From: UBA5336 sp964506685
GTDB lineage: Bacteria > Pseudomonadota > Alphaproteobacteria > Caulobacterales > Hyphomonadaceae
Direction: 5' to 3'
Assembly: GCA_964506685.1 (NCBI GenBank)
Contig: CAZDMQ010000007.1
Coordinates: forward strand, 1-64,000
DNA length: 64,000 bases
In this document: piece after piece, positions 33,733 through 42,681 of the stretch
Layout: each line of letters opens with the position of its first letter
Position numbering within the stretch: the stretch's first letter is position 1
Made by a program: the position numbers and the translations under genes
The notes under the pieces: generated by a model
Seen by the model: the letters and a program-made list of their open reading frames with translations, nothing else
What the model was told of the DNA's origin: nothing
Database searches by the model: none

Positions 33733-33748
33733 TGGCACGCCGCTTGAA
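33733..33748 (+). promoter_or_regulatory. Sigma-54 (-24/-12) promoter of the psp operon
   Basis: The sequence tggcacg-ccgc-ttgaa matches the RpoN consensus TGGCACG-N4-TTGCA with one mismatch in the -12 element. It lies upstream of the first psp gene and divergent from pspF, exactly where an activator-dependent promoter is expected. Confidence 0.75.
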
Positions 33749-33805
33749 GAAGGAAGGGGGCTCATGGCTGCAGGGGCCGTGACCCACAAGGAGACGATCA
33801 GAACC

Positions 33806-33937
33806 ATGCACGATCAGACAGACACTTCCCGCCAGCCCAGCGACGCCGCCCGTCTCGGACACTGGCTCAGGACGCGGCCCGCCGAAAGCTGGCTGTTCTT
33901 CGCTGCCGGCCTCGTCATTGGCAGCCTCTTTCTCTGA
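33806..33937 (+). CDS. Small membrane protein (43 aa) leading the psp operon
   Basis: A 43-codon frame: a polar N terminus (MHDQTDTSRQPSDAARLGHW), then a single hydrophobic segment WLFFAAGLVIGSLFL to the end. It has aaggag 12 bases before the ATG, and a further ribosome binding site for pspA lies just after its stop. Its location between the sigma-54 promoter and pspA, together with a membrane helix, suggests a minor Psp component, comparable in position to small Psp proteins of other bacteria. I cannot name a family. The start spacing is long, so the initiation site is not certain. Confidence 0.6.
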   Translation: MHDQTDTSRQPSDAARLGHWLRTRPAESWLFFAAGLVIGSLFL

Positions 33938-33981
33938 TCGGCCCGCCATCCACACACAACAACAACAAGGAGACTTTGCAG

Positions 33982-34668
33982 ATGGGTATGTTTTCCCGCC
34001 TCAGTGACATCATCAACTCGAACATCAATGCGATGCTCGACAAGGCCGAAGACCCCGAAAAGATCGCCCGCCTGATGATCCAGGAAATGGAGGATACGCT
34101 GGTTGAGGTCCGCACGGCCGCCGCCCGCGCCATGGCCGACAAGAAGGAAATGCAGCGCGCGATCGACCACTACACCCGGCAACAGGCGGAATGGGAAGCC
34201 AAGGCGGAACTGGCGATCGACAAGGGTCGCGAGGATCTTGCCCGCGGCGCGCTGGCTGCCAAGCAGAAGGCCGAGGCCGAGATCGGGCGCCGGCAACAGG
34301 CGATGGAGCTCGCCGAGGAGGCTTTCGAGAAGCGCCAGGAGGACCTTGGCAAGCTGCAGGAAAAGCTCGCCGAGGCAAAGGCCAGGCACCGCGCGCTGAT
34401 GATGCGCCGGGATGCGGCCGAACAGCGGATCCGGATGCGCAGCCAGGTCTATGACGGCCGCGTCGATGACGCGCTCGCCCGCTATGCCAATGTCGAGCGG
34501 AAGGTGGACGAAATGGAAGCCTATGCCGACCAGATCAAGGGCCACGAACCGACGCTGGAGGCCGAATTTGCCGCGCTGGAACGCAATGAGTCCGTCGAGA
34601 AGGAGCTTGAGGCGCTGAAGGCGAAACGGGCGCAGGGCGCCGGCAAGTCCGCGCAAGGGGAGGACTGA
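33982..34668 (+). CDS. pspA: Phage shock protein A
   Basis: A 228-residue coiled-coil protein of the PspA/IM30/ESCRT-III family. An N-terminal amphipathic helix (MGMFSRLSDIINSNINAML) is followed by long helices (QEMEDTLVEVRTAAARAMAD, then KQKAEAEIGRRQQAMELAEE and onward). It binds and stabilises stressed inner membrane and, by family knowledge, restrains PspF. The start MGMFSR at 33982 follows aaggag at 9 bases; a TTG two codons upstream is not needed. It is followed at 3 bases by the 39-aa membrane protein and then by pspB and pspC. Confidence 0.96.
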   Translation: MGMFSRLSDIINSNINAMLDKAEDPEKIARLMIQEMEDTLVEVRTAAARAMADKKEMQRAIDHYTRQQAEWEAKAELAIDKGREDLARGALAAKQKAEAEIGRRQQAMELAEEAFEKRQEDLGKLQEKLAEAKARHRALMMRRDAAEQRIRMRSQVYDGRVDDALARYANVERKVDEMEAYADQIKGHEPTLEAEFAALERNESVEKELEALKAKRAQGAGKSAQGED

Positions 34669-34671
34669 TCC

Positions 34672-34791
34672 ATGCTCATGCCACTTGCCGTCCTCGGTGC
34701 CATCCTGGGCCTGCTCACCGCGCCCGGCCTGGTCGCCCAGCATCTCGCCGCCCGCCGCGCCGAAGGCCACGACAGCGAAACGGAGGCCTAG
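34672..34791 (+). CDS. Small membrane protein (39 aa) between pspA and pspB
   Basis: A 39-codon frame with a single hydrophobic stretch (MLMPLAVLGAILGLLTAPGL) and a charged tail (HLAARRAEGHDSETEA). It has a very good ribosome binding site (ggggagga) and starts 3 bases after pspA, ending 3 bases before pspB, so it is almost surely translated. It may be a membrane partner of PspA. No name can be assigned from sequence. Confidence 0.7.
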   Translation: MLMPLAVLGAILGLLTAPGLVAQHLAARRAEGHDSETEA

Positions 34792-34794
34792 CCC

Positions 34795-35055
34795 ATGGAC
34801 CCCGAAATACTCATCGCACTGGTCTCGGTCCTTTCCCTGTTCGTGATCCTCCCGGGCATGGTGTTCCACTACATCACCCTGTGGCGGAAACAGCGATCTT
34901 TGATGCCCGACGACGAGAAGATGCTCGAAGACCTCTGGCGCTCAGCGAAACGGATGGAACGCCGGATCGAGACCCTCGAAGCGCTCATCGACAGTGAAAC
35001 GGCAGATCGCCAGGCGCGCCCGACGCCCGAAACAACAAGGAAATTCGACACATGA
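34795..35055 (+). CDS. pspB: Phage shock protein B
   Basis: An 86-residue PspB protein. One transmembrane helix (LIALVSVLSLFVILPGMVFH), then a cytoplasmic amphipathic part with the family pattern ITLWRKQRSLMPDDEKMLED and LWRSAKRMERRIETLEALID. With PspC it senses membrane stress and recruits PspA away from PspF. Its stop overlaps the pspC start (ATGA), so the two are translationally coupled. Confidence 0.93.
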   Translation: MDPEILIALVSVLSLFVILPGMVFHYITLWRKQRSLMPDDEKMLEDLWRSAKRMERRIETLEALIDSETADRQARPTPETTRKFDT

Positions 35056-35465
35056 CCCAGGACTTCAATGCCTCACCAAACCCAACCCGCTTCAAGCGCT
35101 CGCGCACAGACCGCGTGATTGCCGGGGTGTGTGGCGGGCTGGCCGAACGCTTCGGCTGGGAGCCGCTGCTGGTCCGCCTGCTGGCCGTCGCGAGCTTTTT
35201 CCTGATGTTCGGCCCGCTGGTGATCATCGCCTACATGGTGGTCTGGCTGATCACACCCTCGCGAAGCCGGGCTGACTATGTCGGGACGGGGGACACGGAG
35301 GAGGCCGCTTTCTGGCGCGGGGTTTCCGACAGCCCGCGCGTCACCTTCGGCAATCTCCGGTATACCTACATGGATCTTGAAGAGCGCCTGCGCCGCCTCG
35401 AACGCGACGTGACGTCCGATGAATGGCGCCTGCGCCGGGCGTTCCGCGATCTCGAAGGCAAATGA
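35052..35465 (+). CDS. pspC: Phage shock protein C
   Basis: A 137-residue protein with a PspC domain: FKRSRTDRVIAGVCGGLAER and FGWEPLLVRLLAVASFFLMF, LVIIAYMVVWLITP. One or two membrane helices and a C-terminal region with a short coiled coil (MDLEERLRRLERDVTSDEWR). It works with PspB as the stress sensor. It overlaps pspB by four bases. The extended C terminal, which E. coli PspC also has in part, may contact PspA. Confidence 0.94.
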   Translation: MTQDFNASPNPTRFKRSRTDRVIAGVCGGLAERFGWEPLLVRLLAVASFFLMFGPLVIIAYMVVWLITPSRSRADYVGTGDTEEAAFWRGVSDSPRVTFGNLRYTYMDLEERLRRLERDVTSDEWRLRRAFRDLEGK

Positions 35466-35532
35466 AACGACAAGGGTAAGCAAGCCCCGGGCAGGCGCCT
35501 GGCGGGCCCCGAAACAGGAAAGGATCATCGCC

Positions 35533-35886
35533 ATGCGGCAGGGGACACGAACACGACGGAAAGGGCCCGGGAGCGGGTGGGTCGGCCTCGCAGCCATTGC
35601 CGGTCTCGCCAGCCTCATCATGCTCGACATGGCCCGCGACGGCCTGGCCTGGCAGGCCGGACCCCTCGCGATCTCCATGGACCTCGAGCCCGGGCGCGGC
35701 CTGGCCATCAGCTTCGAGCGGCCCCGGCCGCCCGCGCGCCATGGTTTTGCCCAATGGCCCGCGGCACCCGCTCTGGCAGGAGAGGAGGCGCTCTACTCCT
35801 CGACGGTGTATGACCCGGTGGGAGAGATCCGCCGCAGCAGTCCGCTCACCGTGTCTTCGTCGAATTTCAGCCGGAACTTGAAGTAG
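35533..35886 (+). CDS. Putative membrane protein at the end of the psp operon
   Basis: A 117-residue frame. One hydrophobic helix (GWVGLAAIAGLASLIMLDMA, about residues 14-33), followed by a short polar part (LAISMDLEPGRGLAISFERP). It follows pspC by 67 bases on the same strand, with an aaagga-type site before the ATG. The last 31 codons overlap the 3' end of the convergent 1702-residue gene. That tail probably has no conserved sequence of its own. It may be a psp-operon accessory membrane protein; no family is recognised. Confidence 0.5.
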   Translation: MRQGTRTRRKGPGSGWVGLAAIAGLASLIMLDMARDGLAWQAGPLAISMDLEPGRGLAISFERPRPPARHGFAQWPAAPALAGEEALYSSTVYDPVGEIRRSSPLTVSSSNFSRNLK

Positions 35887-38800
35887 ATGCCCTCGCGCGT
35901 GTATTCGGCGGCAGCGAAATCCTCGTCCACGAATCCCTGGATATTGTAACCGACGCTGGCCCAGATGTTCTCCTTCGGCGAGAAGCTGACGCTTGGGCCG
36001 ATGGAGTACTCGCTGGTCCCGGACGAGGTCGATTGCATCCAGGCCCCGGACAGGCCGACATCGACGCGCCGGGTGAGATCATGGCGCAGCTCGCCGCCCA
36101 GCAAGTGGGTCCAGCCATCATAGCGCAGGGCATTGATCTCCGTGGTCGTGTACTTGACGCCCCAGAAGGTCGAGACCTGGCTGGCATCGCCAAGCCGCTG
36201 GTTATAGGCGAAATTATTGACGAGTTTCACGGTCTGGCCCGCCGAGGGCGTCTCGTTCACCTTGAGGTCGATGCGGTCGAACACGATCCGGCCCTCGCCG
36301 CGCGGACGATAGGACGTGGCCAGCCGCAATTCCGCATCCGTGCTCTCGCGGCCCTCGCCCTGGTCGCGGTTCTCGAGCCGCAACGCGCCGGCAAAGGACA
36401 GGACTTCGCTGAGTTCACGGGCGGCGCCGAGGCCGACGGAATGGCGGGTCTCATCGGCTGTGTCGCGGATTTCCCAGCGCCCCGAGCCAGCCGTGGCCTC
36501 GCCGAGATAGCCCAGGCCGACATAGGCGGAGGTGAAGCCTTCATCGCGGCTGAAGGGATTGCCGGCGGCCGCCTCGAAGGGAGACACCGGATCGTCGGCC
36601 AGCGGGTCGAAGCCGTCATCGCTGGCATCGATCCTTGCCCGGTTGGCAAGGCCCGCGCTGGCACTCCACACCGGGCTGAGCTGCACGCTCTGGTCGAGCC
36701 CGACGGTCGAAGCCAGACGGCGGCCATTCTCCTGGGTGAGTTCGTCGAGCCCGGCCGACAGCCGTGCCCCGCGCCAGGGCGAAGCCGAGAGCCCCGCCAG
36801 CGTGTTGGTGCCGGACGCATTGACGCCATTCAGCATCTCGTGGCGAAGGTTGAGATTGATGCCGGCGAACAAGGCCTGGTCCGCGCTGACAATGGTGCGC
36901 TCGGGGAACAGGGCGGCCTCGTCGCCGCTCCCGCCCGAATGGCTGATCGGCGCCTCGTGGGACACACCAAGGGTCAGGCCGAGCTCGGGAAAGGTCTTGC
37001 TCGCCTCGCCGGTCGCCAGCAGGGAGTCGCGGCTGCCGGTGTTGAGGTCTTCCCTTATCGCACGGACCCCGACGCCTGCGCTCAGCGTGCGCGAGGTCTG
37101 CCGCACGGCGAGGTCGGCAATATTCCGGGTCTCGTCGGTATCCAGTGCTTCTTCCCGCAGGGCCTGGCCGGTGACGCTGCGCACCTTCACCTCGTTGGTC
37201 CGCGGATCGACGTGTTCGGACAGGATGGCATCGGCCTCGACACCGGCCCGCCGGATTGTGGCCGTGCTCGAACGGGTCTGGCCGACACCGAAATTCTCGT
37301 CCTCCTGGCGCAGGAATGCGCGGCCGCCGAACCGCTTGTGCACGGCCAGGCCCTCCAGCAGGAAGGCATTTGCCGTTTCACCCCCGGCACCATCGGCAGC
37401 CTCATCGGTCATCGAGGTACCGATCTCCCCGCGCAGCTGCACGCCATCGCTGACCTGCGCTTTCATGTCGATCCCGGCCATGGTCACGGGCACGTCACTG
37501 GCCTGCCGGCCGGAGTCGTCGCGGATCACGCTGGCGCCTGCTTCGAACCGGCCCCGCAGCCCGCGCACCGCTGCCCGGCCGCCGGCACTGATCACGCGCT
37601 CGCCGCTGTTGCGGGCCTCGTACTCGGCAACGATGACATTCGGATTGAAGTCGAGATCGGTCGGGGCCAGCGGGGCGCGCAGCCGCAGCTCGCCGGTCAG
37701 GTAGTCGATTTCATAATCCCGGTCGCGCTCGAGGGTCTTGGTCGACACGACCTCGTCGGGGCGGAAGCGATTTCGGGTCTCGATGACGATGGATTCCGAT
37801 GACCGCACGATCGGCGCAGCGGCAAGCTGGTACGGACCGGACGTGCCGTCGGCGGCCAGTTCGTCGAGCTGGTAGAGCTGGTTGGTTTCCGAAACGAAGC
37901 CCGTCGCCTCGAACCGTTCGGTGACATAGTCCGCCTTCAGGCCCGAGACCCGGCGGCCATAGCGCAGCAGTTCGCTGTCATTAAGATCGGTGTTGAAATC
38001 ACCGAACATCAGCATGGCGGTGTTCTTCTCGAGCCGGACGAAGACCGGATACCGGCTTTCGGCATCGTCGCCCTGGAAGGTGCGGTCGCCATAAAGGGTG
38101 TAATAGGCATTGGGATCGATGCGGTTGAACACCTCCTCATCCTCCCGGCCGCGCCGCTTCGCCGTGTCGATGGCCACCGTCAGCAGCCAGTCGCCCTTCA
38201 CCATGCCCTTGGCGAACAGGGCCGCCCGTCCGGGCGACTGCAGCTCACCATCGGCGAGTTCAAGCGTGCCATCGGCAAGGCCGACGACGATCCAGTCGCG
38301 CCGTTCGGGGCGCAGATAGGCGGTCACGTCCTCGATGCGCTTGCCGGAGACCGGAACATCGAGCCGGATGCGGCCGGTCTCCAGCGTCGGCGCCAGTTCG
38401 ATGCGGGCGATGCCGTCATTGCCGACGGTGATCATGTTGGCGAGATTGCCGGGCCGGTCGACCGGACGCAGCGAATCGAGGGCATCCTCCTCGGCCAGGC
38501 GATAGGGCGGCGGCACATTGACATCGACCACGGTGCCCTTGCGCACCGGACGCCCGTTCGCATCCTCGAAGCGCACCGCGATCACCGGCCGGGTGCGACC
38601 ATCGGCGACCAGCACGGACTGGTCATCGACCAGTCGGGCCCGGTCGGCCTCGGTGACGTACCAGAGGGTCTTCCGGAGCGTCTCACGCTGGCCATCGGGG
38701 CCGGTCACCTCCGCCTCGATCAGGTTCTCGCCCTGCACGAGGTCCAGCCCGCGCCAGCGCAGCAGGGCGCGGGTGCGGTCACCCGAGACGATGGACTGCT

Positions 38801-40901
38801 GGATATTGCCGCCCTGGGCCGCAATGCCGTTGACGGTGAGACGGATCTGGGTGCCGAAGGGCGCCTTGATGCCGATGTTCACGCTCGGCACGGAAGGCGT
38901 GCGGCCGGTGTCGGGATAGACCCATTCCAGCGCAGCATCCTGGCCATCCAGCCATTCCGCATCAAAGTCGCGATATTCGGTGCGGTCATTGAATTCGATG
39001 TCCTGCGAAGCGGACTCTATGCTCTCCGCCTCGCCGGAGCGGGTGAGATAGAAGTTCGCCCGCCAGACATTGCCGCCCTGAACGTCGACGAACTGCGACG
39101 CGGCGTCGCCGGCATAGCGGGTGTTCTCCTCGCACGCGACAACCTCGTAGCCGCGAGGCAGCGTGGCCGGGTCGATCCGAACCACATGCGTGCCCGCCTC
39201 AACCCCCTGGAAGTGGTAGAGACCCTCCTCATCGGTCACGACAAATTCGCCGGTTTCGAGATAGAGCCGGACGCCGGCAACCCCGCGCCCGTCCTGCAGC
39301 GGCCGTGCCCAGGCATCATCGGTATTGCAGGCCGCCTCGGCCACCCGGCCCACCAGGGTGAGCCGCGAGCGGAACAGGTCCTCCCGCATCCGCACCGCCT
39401 CCTCGGCGAGGTTTGACAGCGGCAGCCCCGTCGGCGTCACCGCCAGGGCCCGGTTGATGATCTCGCCTTCCGCCGGCGCCCCGGCGCCGATCGCGACGAC
39501 ATAGGTAAAGGTGTGCGAGCCGCCCGGCTGGATGCGCGGGGCGCGGAAGGTCAGCTCACGGCCATCGGCACTGATTTCCGGGTCCCCGACCGCGGCACGG
39601 TCAAGCGTGGCCGAGCCGGCCTGGTAGCGGACCGCATGCGGCAGCGTGTCCCGCACGATCAGCGGCAGCGAACCGTCATTGTCGTTCTCCACGGTCAGGC
39701 TGTAGGTGATGTAGTCGCCCACCGCCGCCTCGCGGCTGCCGGCGCGCTTGGTCACGGTCAGGCTCTTGCTGCCATCGACGGGAACGTCGGCAATTACAAC
39801 GCCGGAGCCATCGACAGTGAACATCTCGCCATAGGACGCGCCGGTGATATCGAACGGCGCGCTCGGCAGGGTGACGAAATCGGCGGCCCCATAGATCGAG
39901 GGAAAGGTGAAGGTCGCGGGCGGCTCGATGCGCAGGCGGTAGCGTCCCGGCGCAATCAGCGGGAAGAGGTATTCGCCCGGCTCGAGATCGTACACCGTAC
40001 CGGCAGCGTCGACCGCCTCCGAACCAGTGATGACCGAGGCCGGATAGGCCGACACGCCGTCGACACCGAACACCTCGGCTGGCTGGCCCGTGGCGTCATT
40101 GATGAGCGTCACCCGCGCACCGTCCACAAGTTCGCCGGTCAGCGAGTCGAAGACGCGGCCATAGGGATCGACAAGCGCGGTGTCGACCGACACTTCCTGC
40201 GCGTCGAAGGCATCGACATAGCGGGCCGTGAGACGGGCCTGGCGCGGCGCGCTCAGCACGGCATCGGTGGTGTCGGCACTTGTGGCGCTGGTGGGCAGGT
40301 ACGCAAAGAAGGCGCCCGTATCGGGCCCGCTCTCATAGAAGCGCAGGATGACGCGATCGCCAGCGTCGGACGAGATCTCGCCAATCACGGTCTCGATCGC
40401 GTCTGGATCGCCATTCTGGCCGGGATCGCTGATCCGGACGACCAGCAGCTCGCCGGGAATGTAGGCGTCGGCCGGGATGAGCGTGACCGGACCGGAGGTG
40501 GCCAGCGGCGTGCCGCCAAGGGTGACCGGTGCACCCATTTCCCGGAAAGACAGGTTGCCGGTGCCCTGCCCGGTACCCTGAGACGGCCCGGACAGGGCAT
40601 CAAAGCTGCCACCGACCAGGTAGTCGGAGCCGTTCAGCGCCACGCTGATGCCGTCCGGCGCGCTCGGGGCATAGCGGAAGAAGTCGATGGAGGAGGGGGT
40701 CGGCCGGGCAACGATGGTGAAGCTGGCCGGATTGGTCGACAGTGTCGCCTCACGGCCTTCGATATCGAAGGAAAACTCGGCGACGTTGGTCACCTCGGTG
40801 CCGATCGGCGTGGCCGCCTGGGCGGCCAGAAGCCCCGTCATCACCGCCACTGCCAGAACAGCGCGCACGAGCCCACGGACCGACTTTCTGAAGAAAGTCA
40901 T
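35793..40901 (-). CDS. Giant surface protein: DUF11 and Cna-B modules with beta-barrel-like tail
   Basis: A 1702-residue secreted protein with a signal peptide (about 1-29, ending LLAAQAA). Order of parts: an N-terminal beta domain (TEVTNVAEFSFDIEG...), beta regions around 100-370, a DUF11-type repeat (about 380-500; SLTVTKRAGSREAAVGDYIT and YSLTVENDNDG), a SdrD/Cna-B-like domain (GVAGVRLYLETGEFVVTDEE then GLYHFQGVEAGTHVVRID), Ig-like beta parts, and a long C-terminal stretch from about 1000 with alternating amphipathic strands typical of an outer-membrane barrel. The final residues are GSYTVEE, without the usual terminal aromatic. It is probably an outer-membrane-anchored surface protein. 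Function unknown. It is preceded by a terminator at 41061, so has its own promoter. Confidence 0.8.
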   Translation of the reverse strand: MTFFRKSVRGLVRAVLAVAVMTGLLAAQAATPIGTEVTNVAEFSFDIEGREATLSTNPASFTIVARPTPSSIDFFRYAPSAPDGISVALNGSDYLVGGSFDALSGPSQGTGQGTGNLSFREMGAPVTLGGTPLATSGPVTLIPADAYIPGELLVVRISDPGQNGDPDAIETVIGEISSDAGDRVILRFYESGPDTGAFFAYLPTSATSADTTDAVLSAPRQARLTARYVDAFDAQEVSVDTALVDPYGRVFDSLTGELVDGARVTLINDATGQPAEVFGVDGVSAYPASVITGSEAVDAAGTVYDLEPGEYLFPLIAPGRYRLRIEPPATFTFPSIYGAADFVTLPSAPFDITGASYGEMFTVDGSGVVIADVPVDGSKSLTVTKRAGSREAAVGDYITYSLTVENDNDGSLPLIVRDTLPHAVRYQAGSATLDRAAVGDPEISADGRELTFRAPRIQPGGSHTFTYVVAIGAGAPAEGEIINRALAVTPTGLPLSNLAEEAVRMREDLFRSRLTLVGRVAEAACNTDDAWARPLQDGRGVAGVRLYLETGEFVVTDEEGLYHFQGVEAGTHVVRIDPATLPRGYEVVACEENTRYAGDAASQFVDVQGGNVWRANFYLTRSGEAESIESASQDIEFNDRTEYRDFDAEWLDGQDAALEWVYPDTGRTPSVPSVNIGIKAPFGTQIRLTVNGIAAQGGNIQQSIVSGDRTRALLRWRGLDLVQGENLIEAEVTGPDGQRETLRKTLWYVTEADRARLVDDQSVLVADGRTRPVIAVRFEDANGRPVRKGTVVDVNVPPPYRLAEEDALDSLRPVDRPGNLANMITVGNDGIARIELAPTLETGRIRLDVPVSGKRIEDVTAYLRPERRDWIVVGLADGTLELADGELQSPGRAALFAKGMVKGDWLLTVAIDTAKRRGREDEEVFNRIDPNAYYTLYGDRTFQGDDAESRYPVFVRLEKNTAMLMFGDFNTDLNDSELLRYGRRVSGLKADYVTERFEATGFVSETNQLYQLDELAADGTSGPYQLAAAPIVRSSESIVIETRNRFRPDEVVSTKTLERDRDYEIDYLTGELRLRAPLAPTDLDFNPNVIVAEYEARNSGERVISAGGRAAVRGLRGRFEAGASVIRDDSGRQASDVPVTMAGIDMKAQVSDGVQLRGEIGTSMTDEAADGAGGETANAFLLEGLAVHKRFGGRAFLRQEDENFGVGQTRSSTATIRRAGVEADAILSEHVDPRTNEVKVRSVTGQALREEALDTDETRNIADLAVRQTSRTLSAGVGVRAIREDLNTGSRDSLLATGEASKTFPELGLTLGVSHEAPISHSGGSGDEAALFPERTIVSADQALFAGINLNLRHEMLNGVNASGTNTLAGLSASPWRGARLSAGLDELTQENGRRLASTVGLDQSVQLSPVWSASAGLANRARIDASDDGFDPLADDPVSPFEAAAGNPFSRDEGFTSAYVGLGYLGEATAGSGRWEIRDTADETRHSVGLGAARELSEVLSFAGALRLENRDQGEGRESTDAELRLATSYRPRGEGRIVFDRIDLKVNETPSAGQTVKLVNNFAYNQRLGDASQVSTFWGVKYTTTEINALRYDGWTHLLGGELRHDLTRRVDVGLSGAWMQSTSSGTSEYSIGPSVSFSPKENIWASVGYNIQGFVDEDFAAAEYTREGIYFKFRLKFDEDTVSGLLRRISPTGSYTVEE

Positions 40902-41060
40902 AATAATCCACCATCACTCTGGGCCGGACCCTTATGGACAGGTCTCTCGCCCTAATATTCGCCGGACTGGTTCCAGCCTTTACTTCGGTTACCCTAACTC
41001 ATTCTTGGTAAACGCCCGGTTGCGGGACTTCGGACAATTTCAACCGAAGCTGATAAAACT

Positions 41061-41087
41061 TCACCCCGCACGACGTGTGCGGGGTGA
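41061..41087 (-). terminator. Terminator after the 421-aa DUF11 gene
   Basis: A perfect 11-bp stem (tcaccccgcac with gtgcggggtga) and 5-base loop. Read on the minus strand it is followed by agtttt. It lies about 100 bases past the stop and separates this gene from the 1702-residue gene. Confidence 0.85.
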
Positions 41088-41190
41088 GCCTGCCCTGTCG
41101 GGCGCTTCAGTCGGTCTGGCCGCAGGGGGGCGGGTCCCTCCTGCAGCGCCACCGGCGCGCATGTATGGGCGCCCGCCGGTCTGGACGGCG

Positions 41191-42456
41191 CTAGCGGACG
41201 AGTGCGTGGATCGCGAGGCGCCCTGTGGCCCCGGAATCGAGCTCGGCATCGTCGATTGCCACGGTGCAGCGGGCCGGCGCCAAATCCGTTCCCGCACAGG
41301 TCGTCAGCGACGGGGTGCCATCGGTCGAGAACCCGATCTGCTGGTGCCCGGCATACTGTACTTCGACCGGCAGCTGGTCCGAGATGTCGATCGCCTGGGC
41401 GTTACGGGTGACGTCCGTGTCATCGTTCACCACCTCGATCACATACAGGACGCAGGCGCCGGGGATCGGGAACTGGTCCGCCGTCGGCGCCGAGGTCGGA
41501 ACCGGAATGGCGGCACAGGCCGCCGCGCTGGCCGGCTCGGTGTCAAGCACCCAGGCCACCTTGGTTGCAGTCAGGAACGGCGCGACGATCTCGAAGCCGT
41601 TGGTGACTGACTGGCGACCATCGCCCACTTCGTCATTGTCGGACGTGGCATCGATCGCGTCGAGGAACACGTTCTCGACCACAGCCGCATCGTTCGTACC
41701 GGGTGTGGTGTCCAGGAGGCCGCCGCGGGCCGGCGCAACAACGCCGCTGCCTGCAACGCCGGAGTTCAGCCAGACTTCGGGTTCCCGGGTCTGCGCGATC
41801 AGGTGGAAATCGTCGACGTCCGCTACCGAGACGGCGCTGTCGTTGGGGATATCGAATGTCAGCGTCACCTGGATCTGTTCATCGGGCAGGATCGGGCAGG
41901 TAATGTCGGCCGAGCCGTCCTCGGGATTGGCGTCGCTGAGTGCACCGGCATCATCGGCCAGCGCCGCGAACCCGGTGATCGTGCCTGCCGCCGACTGGCC
42001 TTCGCAGGCCGTCGTCGTGCCGCTGTCATTGTCAAGATCGACCGCACCGCCCCGGCCGAGAACCGAGTAAGTCACGGTCGGTGTGGGGGTATCGAAATCG
42101 TCGCCCGCAATATCTTCCAGGTTCAGTGAATAGGACTGGATGTCGTTGCCGTCATTCGTGATCGTGTAGACGAAGGACACGCCCTTCTCGTCAGCGGCGA
42201 CCTCCTGCGTGCCGGTCGGCGAGACAGCCAGTGTCAGGTCGACGATCCGGTCGACCGTGAAGGTCGTTGGCGAGGCCGGCGTGATCTGCGTCTGCGGCGT
42301 GCTGTTGACTTGATAGTCGAGCGTAAAGGTGTTTTCGACCGGTGTCCCGGCCGCAGTACCGTTTGCGGTGACTTCGGCGTGGGCCGTGCCTGCCGCAAGC
42401 GACAGGAGGCCGGCCGCCAGGGCCAGCCGGGAAGCGTTTTGGTTCAGGAGTTTCAT
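41191..42456 (-). CDS. Exported DUF11 domain protein (421 aa)
   Basis: A 421-residue secreted protein. The signal peptide covers about residues 1-27 (cleavage TAHA-EVT). Early mature sequence, GTPVENTFTLDYQVNSTPQT, resembles the N terminus of the 1702-residue neighbour (nonspecific TEVTNVAEFSFD). A DUF11-like beta region follows (VSFVYTITNDGNDIQSYSLN), then LYVIEVVNDDTDVTRNAQAI near 340-380. It is Asp/Thr rich, with several Cys likely to pair (TTACEGQ, ITCPIL, AACAAI, GACVLY, TTCAGT, ARCTVA). It may be a surface or adhesin-like component acting with its neighbours. The start is chosen to give a normal signal peptide behind gaaggg. Confidence 0.75.
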   Translation of the reverse strand: MKLLNQNASRLALAAGLLSLAAGTAHAEVTANGTAAGTPVENTFTLDYQVNSTPQTQITPASPTTFTVDRIVDLTLAVSPTGTQEVAADEKGVSFVYTITNDGNDIQSYSLNLEDIAGDDFDTPTPTVTYSVLGRGGAVDLDNDSGTTTACEGQSAAGTITGFAALADDAGALSDANPEDGSADITCPILPDEQIQVTLTFDIPNDSAVSVADVDDFHLIAQTREPEVWLNSGVAGSGVVAPARGGLLDTTPGTNDAAVVENVFLDAIDATSDNDEVGDGRQSVTNGFEIVAPFLTATKVAWVLDTEPASAAACAAIPVPTSAPTADQFPIPGACVLYVIEVVNDDTDVTRNAQAIDISDQLPVEVQYAGHQQIGFSTDGTPSLTTCAGTDLAPARCTVAIDDAELDSGATGRLAIHALVR

Positions 42457-42598
42457 GTGCCCGCCCTTCATGGCTTTAGTTGACGCGCGGACCATGCTGG
42501 GAATGGTTTAACACGACCCTAATGTTCTGACTCCGGAAACGTTGGTGGACTTTTCACTGGTGCTTCGGCCAGTCTTGAGCACCCGGTCGCAAATAAAG

Positions 42599-42622
42599 AA
42601 GCCGGCCACGAATGGCCGGCTT
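42599..42622 (-). terminator. Terminator after the 158-aa DUF11 gene
   Basis: An 8-bp perfect stem (gccggcca with tggccggc), extendable to 10 bp, with a cgaa-type loop. On the minus strand it is followed by cttctttattt. It lies 60 bases past the stop of the 158-residue gene and would end its transcript. Confidence 0.8.
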
Positions 42623-42681
42623 TCGCGACTATTTGGTCGTGGGAGGAGAGAGCGCTAGGAGAGGCGCGCCCGTTCCGTGCG

